Shown: positions 1 through 5,199 of the stretch, piece by piece
How positions within the stretch are numbered: position 1 is the first letter of the stretch
Layout: each line of letters starts with the position of its first letter
NCBI GenBank assembly: GCA_022601215.1
Contig: JAHZIZ010000063.1
Span: 1-5,199, forward strand
DNA from: Bacteroidota bacterium
GTDB lineage: Bacteria; Bacteroidota; Bacteroidia; Flavobacteriales; Flavobacteriaceae
DNA: 5,199 nt
Direction: 5' to 3'
Position numbers and translations under genes: made by a program
The notes under the pieces: generated by a model
What the model was told of the DNA's origin: nothing
Database searches by the model: none
What the model saw: the letters and a program-made list of their open reading frames with translations, nothing else

Positions 1-2343
1 AAACAGCTTAGTCGAAGTGATAATATGATCGATTACATTCCAATGCAGGCCAAAATTTTAGTGAAAATTCCAAATTTTGAGACTACTAAAACCGATATCG
101 CTATCAACACCTTATTACCGCAACTAAAAAATGCTGCGATATATGATTTTTTCAAGAATCGTTCTGAAATAGTTTCCAATATTCACCCTAAGGGTGAAAG
201 CGTACTGATATTTACTGATAACAACGATAGTCTATCGGAAACTATATTCATCACAAAGAACCATCCAGAAGTATATACTAGAGATAGTCTTTCCCCTTTA
301 AAAACATCGATTTATAAAAAATATACGCTTACAGAAAGAGCCGGTTCGAAAATTACGACCGCTATTATAGACAGCATGTTCGTTCTCTCTACTTCTGCCA
401 CCATTATGAAAGATATTATCGATGGCAAAAAGCTTGAAGACAGTCTTACGAGTAAGCTTTTTAATATTGATCAAGAGGATCAAATGGTAATAATCACCAC
501 ACCAAAGGTTACCCAAGTTAGCGACTCCACTACTATACAGCTTGCGTCAAGAACTCTAGTAAAAATGGACTTGAGTCCAGAAGGTATTGTGGCTAGTGGT
601 GTTATGATAAATCAAGATAGCCTGCCTAAAATGACCGAAATTTTTAAAGGGTTAGTGGCCAAACGAAATAGTATCAGCACTATTACACCAATAAGTGCCA
701 AACAGGTAAGGGTACTCACTTGTAGTGATACCGAAATTCTGTCCTCCAATCTAAGTAAATTTCACGGGGCTCAATTTGCCTTAGACCCGGTTTTCGAAAC
801 AGTGGACGAAATTGGAAGCATATCATTTACTGAAGGCACTGTTATCGCAATAAAAAGTATTGAATTGGAGACAACACAAGAGATGTTGCAGCCGTTACTC
901 ACCGATGCAGGAACCTTTAGAGAAACGAGACTCTACGCTATAGAAGGGGCTGGTGATTTCTTTACACCCTTTTATCCTCTTATCGACCAAATTGATCCTG
1001 AATTTGTCTTTCAATTGGGTGGCTTTTATATTTTTTCATCTTCGGAAGGAATGGCGCAAAAGATTATTACAGACTATGGAAATAATGCAACTCTAAGCAA
1101 GGCCCCTTATTATGAAAATTCAGTATCCCAATTAAGCAAGTCATCTTCATTTTCGGTGTTCAACTTAAATGGCGTCCTTGATTCTTGGATGGCACCTGTC
1201 TTAGGTGTAGAAGAAAGTGCCCTTAAAAATCATCCGTTAGCAGTTTTTCAGTTGAGTCAGGATCGTGACTTTACACATGTTAATTTGGTGTGCAAAGAAG
1301 CTTCCAAGAATGCATCTGTAAGCATTGGGGTTGCTCAGGTGTTTGCAACAAAGTTAGAGAGTCCTGTCCTCAGAGGACCTCAGTTTTTCACGAATCATCG
1401 AACCAAAGGTAAAGACATTGTGGTTCAGGATAGTAATTTGAATTTATATCTGCTATCGAGTAGTGGAAAAGTTCTTTGGAAAAAGCAATTAAAATATCCC
1501 ATTTTAGGAGAAATTCAAGAAATTGACATATTAAAAAATGGTAAAAAACAACTTGCCTTCGCTACAGAAAAAAGCCTATTTATCTTAGATAGAAATGGAA
1601 ACCCAGTTGGACCATTTCCGAAGAAATTCAACAATAAAATAACTCAACCACTATCGGTTTTTGACTACGACAATAAACGTAATTATCGATTTGTGGTGAC
1701 TCAAGGCAAAAAGGTGTTTATGTACGATAGTAAAGGTAAAATTGTAAACGGTTTTACTTTTAAAAAGGCAGAGTCAAAGATTGTACATGCACCGAGGCAC
1801 ATACGGATGCGAACGAAAGATTATATTGTAATCCCAGAAGAAAACGGAACGCTCAATTTGTTGAGTAGAACAGGGAAAGAGCGAGTGAATGTTGGCAAAA
1901 CATTTCAGTTTTCGGACATTCCTATTTCAAAAGAAGGAAATGACTTTGTGGTTATCACGAAAGACAATAGCAAAAAGAGTATTTCTCAAAAAGGAAAAAT
2001 AACCACAAGATCTCTTGCGGTGAGCTCCAATTATTGGTTTGATATTAAAGGAGCCACGAAAGTCACTTTGGATGAAAATTTACTCCGAATTAACGGTAAA
2101 TTAATTGAATTACCCTATGGTACCTACACCCGACCTTCCATTTATATTTCCAGTAGAGGTACGTTAGTAACCGTAACCGAAATACAAGAAAAAAAGGTAT
2201 ACATATATAGCAAAGATGGTTCGTTACTTCCAGGGTTCCCAGTTTATGGAACAGAAAAAGCAACCTTGAGCCAATTTAAAAATACTACGCTATTGACCAC
2301 CACCACAGGTCCAAATGAAGTAGCCATGTATCGCTTTCGATAA
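1..2343 (+). CDS. Secreted or lipoprotein-like protein with duplicated N-terminal domain and C-terminal seven-blade beta-propeller-like region (5' partial)
   Basis: The frame is open from base 1 to the TAA at 2341-2343, giving 780 visible residues (numbered from base 1). The ATG at 25 is probably internal: coding potential continues upstream without a stop, and the sequence there (IDYIPMQAKILVKI) resembles the start of the mature part of flavobacterial envelope proteins, just after a signal peptide. A signal or lipobox would therefore lie outside the window. Residues about 10-400 appear to hold two diverged copies of one domain: residues 10-30 resemble 271-291, and MFVLSTS (126-132) resembles FYIFSSS (342-348). 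The style recalls DUF3352-like proteins, but this is only a resemblance. Residues about 455-780 carry seven motifs of the form hydrophobic stretch, D/S-x-x-G-K/N, with the glycines at 489, 533, 579, 625, 665, 699 and 740. This spacing fits a PQQ- or FG-GAP-like propeller; the last motif reads SKDGSLLPGFPVYG. No catalytic motif is visible. Function is unknown; a structural or binding role in the envelope is inference. The coding assignment is firm, the fold moderately likely. Confidence 0.7.
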   Translation, partial: KQLSRSDNMIDYIPMQAKILVKIPNFETTKTDIAINTLLPQLKNAAIYDFFKNRSEIVSNIHPKGESVLIFTDNNDSLSETIFITKNHPEVYTRDSLSPLKTSIYKKYTLTERAGSKITTAIIDSMFVLSTSATIMKDIIDGKKLEDSLTSKLFNIDQEDQMVIITTPKVTQVSDSTTIQLASRTLVKMDLSPEGIVASGVMINQDSLPKMTEIFKGLVAKRNSISTITPISAKQVRVLTCSDTEILSSNLSKFHGAQFALDPVFETVDEIGSISFTEGTVIAIKSIELETTQEMLQPLLTDAGTFRETRLYAIEGAGDFFTPFYPLIDQIDPEFVFQLGGFYIFSSSEGMAQKIITDYGNNATLSKAPYYENSVSQLSKSSSFSVFNLNGVLDSWMAPVLGVEESALKNHPLAVFQLSQDRDFTHVNLVCKEASKNASVSIGVAQVFATKLESPVLRGPQFFTNHRTKGKDIVVQDSNLNLYLLSSSGKVLWKKQLKYPILGEIQEIDILKNGKKQLAFATEKSLFILDRNGNPVGPFPKKFNNKITQPLSVFDYDNKRNYRFVVTQGKKVFMYDSKGKIVNGFTFKKAESKIVHAPRHIRMRTKDYIVIPEENGTLNLLSRTGKERVNVGKTFQFSDIPISKEGNDFVVITKDNSKKSISQKGKITTRSLAVSSNYWFDIKGATKVTLDENLLRINGKLIELPYGTYTRPSIYISSRGTLVTVTEIQEKKVYIYSKDGSLLPGFPVYGTEKATLSQFKNTTLLTTTTGPNEVAMYRFR
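1444..2250 (+). repeat. Seven blade-like protein repeats inside the upstream gene
   Basis: Seven copies of a degenerate motif can be aligned by hand: LYLLSSSGKV, LFILDRNGNP, VFMYDSKGKI, LNLLSRTGKE, KKSISQKGKI, NLLRINGKLI and VYIYSKDGSL. The codons of the conserved glycine begin at 1465, 1597, 1735, 1873, 1993, 2095 and 2218, so the repeats are 34 to 46 residues apart, which is a usual blade length for beta-propellers. Copies five and six are the weakest. The DNA itself is not repetitive, so this is an old protein duplication and not a recent DNA repeat. The propeller fold is an inference from spacing and pattern. Confidence 0.5.
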
Positions 2344-2359
2344 TGTTACCATGTAACAT
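2343..2359. repeat. Short perfect inverted repeat just after the upstream gene
   Basis: ATGTTAC (2343-2349) and GTAACAT (2353-2359) are perfect inverted repeats around a three-base loop, and the first arm shares its first base with the stop codon. The stem has only two G-C pairs and no clear T-run follows, so it is a poor intrinsic terminator. A further half-site GTTAC lies at 2366-2370. It could be a weak transcript-end hairpin, a protein-binding palindrome, or chance in AT-rich DNA. Confidence 0.3.
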
Positions 2360-2443
2360 GATTTGGTTACAATAGTACAAGCGCTAAATGTCTGATTTGC
2401 ATAATATTGTTTAGCTTTATCATACAAACCAGCTGATCGACCC
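2344..2443. other. Intergenic region, no Shine-Dalgarno before the downstream start
   Basis: This gap separates two genes read in the same direction. It is AT-rich. The bases directly before the ATG at 2444 (AGCTGATCGACCC) contain no AGGAGG-like sequence, which is normal in Bacteroidota, where many genes are translated without one. I see no tRNA, riboswitch or convincing small gene here. The gap is too long for tightly coupled translation, so separate transcription of the regulator is plausible but not shown. Confidence 0.6.
2362..2392 (+). promoter_or_regulatory. Weak candidate Bacteroidota-type promoter for the hybrid regulator gene
   Basis: The Bacteroidota housekeeping promoter has a -33 TTTG (or TTG) and a -7 TAnnTTTG element. 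Here TTTG at 2362-2365 is followed after 19 bases by TAAATGTC (2385-2392), which keeps the TA but only two of the four TTTG positions. Transcription would start near 2399, leaving a leader of about 45 bases. A second -7-like octamer, TAATATTG at 2402-2409, matches better but has no TTG at the right distance upstream. The element is tentative; the gene could also be read through from upstream. Confidence 0.2.
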
Positions 2444-5199
2444 ATGAGACTAACTCTATTCCTCGTTTTCACTTCGTTATCCCTTTCTATATTCAGTCAA
2501 AATCATCCTAGAACCCCAGATCGAGATTCCATTATTATGGCCATGGATTCTCAATTCTACAAAGCAGCTCGAACCAATCCAGATTCTGCCGTAATACTCA
2601 TTAAAACGGTTTTTCCAGAATATCGTAACGATGTTCTTATTTCTGCGTGGAGAAATCATTATATGGGTACCCATTTCTACCAACGGCAAAACGCAGACAG
2701 TGCTCTATTCTATTTTGATAAAGTAATGAACAAAATAACTGGCTTAGATGATGCATTTCTTTTTAACGAGACGAAAATTCTCTCAGCTATGACATTTGCC
2801 AATACAGGACGACCTAACGAGGCTTTTACTGAACTATCGAATGCTAAGGAAGAATTGGACCGAAATCCAGAGGCTACGGATCATCTTAAAGTAAATCTGT
2901 ATAGGGCTTTTGGGGTGTATCATTCTAATATTTCGGAATACGAATCTAGCATGCGAAATTACCTAAGTGCACTTACCATTATAGAAAAGGATTCCACCTT
3001 ACATGCGAGATTGAGTGCTCAAGTTCTTATCAATTTGGGCGAGGTTTTTATTGGCATGAAAGACTTCCAAAAGGCCAAAGAATACTTAAATGAAGCGCTC
3101 ATTGCTAGTGAAAAGTTTGACAAGACCTTTGAAACTCACAAAAGCAATATAAAACTAGCAGAAGTCGCTATTGAAAGTGAATCTCTAGATGCTTTCAACA
3201 CGGATACATTAGAGAATGCTGTAGCCTACTTTGAAAAAATTAACGCCTTAATGAATATACTCGAAGGTAAATTATATTTGGGCAAAATTTTAAAGCATCA
3301 AGGAAAAATCTCTGAAGCTAAAACGCTTTTAACCTCCTCCTTAGAAGTAAGCAATCAAATTCAACTGCCCATTGGCATTATTACCGCTTCTAGAAATCTT
3401 GGAGAGATTGAACAAACTAAAAGAAACTTCTCAGCTGCTATGACTTATTACACTAGCGCTTTACAAACCGCTGAGAAATTCTCGACCCTAGAAAACCGAA
3501 TTAGCATATTAAATAATATCGCTTCGCTAGAACAGGAGCAACAAAATTACGCAAGTGCAATAACCACATTGAGAGAGATAACGCTATTAAAAGATAGCTT
3601 AGCTACTATAAATGACCAAAAGATCACCAAAGCCTTAGAGGCACAATTCCAATCTGAAAAAAAGGAACAAGAAATCAGCCTATTAACATCGCAAAATCAG
3701 TTAGCTTCAGCGGAAAAAAAGAACCAACGAAATCTCTTTATAGCCGGACTGGTACTAACCAGTCTAGGTGCTATATTTTTCTTTTTTCAATTCAGAAATA
3801 GACAAAAAACCACCAAAAAACTACAGGAATTAGATGCCGCCAAATCCACTTTCTTTGCGAACATTTCTCATGAGTTTAGAACTCCCTTATCCTTGATAAA
3901 AGGCCCCATAGAAGATCAATTACAAAGCTCAAAACTATCCCCTAACGATAGGAAAAATCTAACTGTCGCCAACGTTAACACGCAGCGAATTGCCTCTTTG
4001 GTAGAACAATTATTAGCCCTTTCAAAGCTAGAAAGTGGGCATTTAAAATTACAAGTGCAGCCTGGATCAATCGATACATTTGTAGGCGCGCAAGCAAACA
4101 CCTTTTCCTATATCGCTCAAGAAAAAAACATCAATTACACCTATTCATTTGACCCACATAAAGAGGCATGGTTTGATCGAGATGCCATGGAAAAAATAAC
4201 CGCAAATCTTTTAGGAAATGCCTTTAAATACACCCCCGAATCAGGAAAGATTTCGATCAATGGTAAAGCCAAAGAAGACGTTTACATCCTTAGCATACAT
4301 AATTCTGGAAGCACATTAACTAAAGAAGAACAAGAACTTATATTTACCCGATTTTATCAATCCAACCCAAACAATCCAGGTTCGGGTATTGGTCTAGCCT
4401 TGACCAAAGAACTAGTAGTGTTACATCATGGAACAATAACTGTTAACAGTACACCAGATGAAGAAACAGTTTTTACGATTACTATTCCAATAAAGAAAAC
4501 AAGTTATATAGCCTCAGAAATACTTTCTGAACAGTTGCATAAAACTTTTGAACCTAATACACTTGAAATCAGCAATTCGTCTCTGGAAAAAACGAACACG
4601 TTGTTGCAAAATGCTCCTCAACTGCTCATTGTTGAAGATAATTCAGAAATTAGAAGTTATCTAACGACTCTTTTTGAAGATATTTATATCGTTCATTTGG
4701 CGAAAAATGGAATAGAAGGACTGGAACTAGCAACATCCTTAATTCCAGATATCATAATAAGCGATGTCATGATGCCTGGAAAAGATGGCCTATCTATGGC
4801 CTCCATTGTAAAAAATCAAGAACTAACTGCCCATATTCCGATTATATTACTCACCGCTAAAACAGAAAATCAAGATAAGCTGAAAGGAATGGAAACTGGT
4901 GCTGACGCCTATCTCACGAAGCCTTTTAATTCGAAATTGTTAAGTGCTACAGTACACAACCTGCTGGAAAATAGACGAAAACTTCAGGAACGCTTTACAC
5001 AAGAGGTTATTCTAACTCCGAAGGAAATAGCGGTGTCTTCAGCAGATGAACTGTTTCTACAAAGACTACAAACAGTTTTAGATAAAGAACTCACCAATTC
5101 GGAATTTAGTGCTTCTTCTTTTTGCGACGCAATGGGTGTAAGTAGAATGCAATTACATCGAAAACTCAAGGCCTTAACTGGTCAATCTACTAGTGAATT
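2444..5199 (+). CDS. Hybrid two-component system regulator (TPR sensor, histidine kinase, receiver, AraC-type HTH), 3' partial
   Basis: 918 complete codons are visible and the frame runs off the right edge. The ATG at 2444 is chosen because it starts a good signal peptide (MRLTLFLVFTSLSLSIFSQ, residues 1-19) and an in-frame TAA lies at 2402-2404 with no ATG between. About eight TPR-like repeats fill residues 67-386; the clearest covers 187-222 (NLGEVFIGMKDFQKAKEYL), and the fifth, about 229-266, is degenerate. A charged coiled-coil-like segment (388-428) leads to one membrane helix (about 431-449). The kinase follows: H-box FFANISHEFRTPL with His476, N-box NLLGNAFKYTP (588-598), a variant G1 box with Asn620, F-box IFTRFYQ (633-639) and G2 box GSGIGLAL (646-653). 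The receiver spans about 726-842, with acidic pair Glu731/Asp732, phosphoacceptor Asp774, Thr804 and Lys826. From about 866 an AraC-type HTH begins (MGVSRMQLHRKLKALTG, 897-913) and is cut; roughly 45-60 residues are probably missing. Such fused regulators act at the inner membrane and commonly control nearby transport and glycan-use genes. Here ligand and targets are unknown. Confidence 0.95.
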   Translation, partial: MRLTLFLVFTSLSLSIFSQNHPRTPDRDSIIMAMDSQFYKAARTNPDSAVILIKTVFPEYRNDVLISAWRNHYMGTHFYQRQNADSALFYFDKVMNKITGLDDAFLFNETKILSAMTFANTGRPNEAFTELSNAKEELDRNPEATDHLKVNLYRAFGVYHSNISEYESSMRNYLSALTIIEKDSTLHARLSAQVLINLGEVFIGMKDFQKAKEYLNEALIASEKFDKTFETHKSNIKLAEVAIESESLDAFNTDTLENAVAYFEKINALMNILEGKLYLGKILKHQGKISEAKTLLTSSLEVSNQIQLPIGIITASRNLGEIEQTKRNFSAAMTYYTSALQTAEKFSTLENRISILNNIASLEQEQQNYASAITTLREITLLKDSLATINDQKITKALEAQFQSEKKEQEISLLTSQNQLASAEKKNQRNLFIAGLVLTSLGAIFFFFQFRNRQKTTKKLQELDAAKSTFFANISHEFRTPLSLIKGPIEDQLQSSKLSPNDRKNLTVANVNTQRIASLVEQLLALSKLESGHLKLQVQPGSIDTFVGAQANTFSYIAQEKNINYTYSFDPHKEAWFDRDAMEKITANLLGNAFKYTPESGKISINGKAKEDVYILSIHNSGSTLTKEEQELIFTRFYQSNPNNPGSGIGLALTKELVVLHHGTITVNSTPDEETVFTITIPIKKTSYIASEILSEQLHKTFEPNTLEISNSSLEKTNTLLQNAPQLLIVEDNSEIRSYLTTLFEDIYIVHLAKNGIEGLELATSLIPDIIISDVMMPGKDGLSMASIVKNQELTAHIPIILLTAKTENQDKLKGMETGADAYLTKPFNSKLLSATVHNLLENRRKLQERFTQEVILTPKEIAVSSADELFLQRLQTVLDKELTNSEFSASSFCDAMGVSRMQLHRKLKALTGQSTSE

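Noticed and set aside
298..516. Open frame of 72 codons on the minus strand
   Set aside because: It lies wholly inside the large plus-strand gene, has no recognisable domain, and its composition looks like an antisense shadow.
2343..2365. Intrinsic terminator for the upstream gene
   Set aside because: The stem has only seven pairs, two of them G-C, and only three T bases follow, so it falls short of a convincing terminator; it is listed only as an inverted repeat.
2290..2472. Minus-strand frame of 60 codons crossing the intergenic gap
   Set aside because: It overlaps the ends of both plus-strand genes, including the signal peptide of the regulator, and shows no protein features.
2477..2689. 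Minus-strand frame of 70 codons
   Set aside because: It is antisense to the signal peptide and first TPR region of the regulator, which is clearly the coding frame.
3916..4101. Minus-strand frame of 61 codons, rich in cysteine
   Set aside because: It is antisense to the dimerisation part of the kinase; the many cysteines come from reading the opposite strand and not from a real cysteine-rich peptide.
4984..5169. Minus-strand frame of 61 codons
   Set aside because: It is antisense to the receiver-to-HTH linker and the start of the DNA-binding domain.
2444..5199. Part of a polysaccharide utilisation locus
   Set aside because: Regulators of this class often sit in such loci, but no susC/susD-like, glycoside hydrolase or sulfatase gene is in the window, so the claim has no support here.

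Overview
The window holds two genes on the plus strand, both cut by the window edges, with a 100-base intergenic gap between them. The DNA is AT-rich. Three things point to Bacteroidota, most likely a flavobacterium (class Flavobacteriia): a hybrid one-protein two-component regulator with an AraC-type output domain, a secreted repeat protein of a type I associate with that class, and no Shine-Dalgarno sequence before the second gene. The assignment to class is inference from protein style, not a database match.

Positions 1-2343 carry the 3' part of a large gene. Its frame is open to the left edge, so the true start, probably with an export or lipoprotein signal, lies upstream. The N-terminal half appears to contain two diverged copies of one domain. 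The C-terminal half has seven spaced motifs that look like the blades of a beta-propeller. I do not recognise a defined function; it is probably a protein of the cell envelope.

Positions 2344-2443 are intergenic. They contain a short perfect inverted repeat just after the stop codon, a third copy of its half-site, and a weak Bacteroidota-type promoter candidate.

Positions 2444-5199 carry the 5' part of a hybrid two-component system gene (918 complete codons, no stop). The order is signal peptide, about eight TPR-like repeats in the periplasm, a coiled-coil segment, one membrane helix, a histidine kinase core, a receiver domain, and the start of an AraC-type DNA-binding domain. All phosphotransfer residues are present. 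A signal sensed by the periplasmic TPR array would be passed through the membrane to His476, then Asp774, and then to DNA binding, all within one polypeptide. Nothing in the window shows its ligand or target genes, and no functional link to the upstream gene can be shown. I saw no RNA gene, mobile element, CRISPR array or frameshift.
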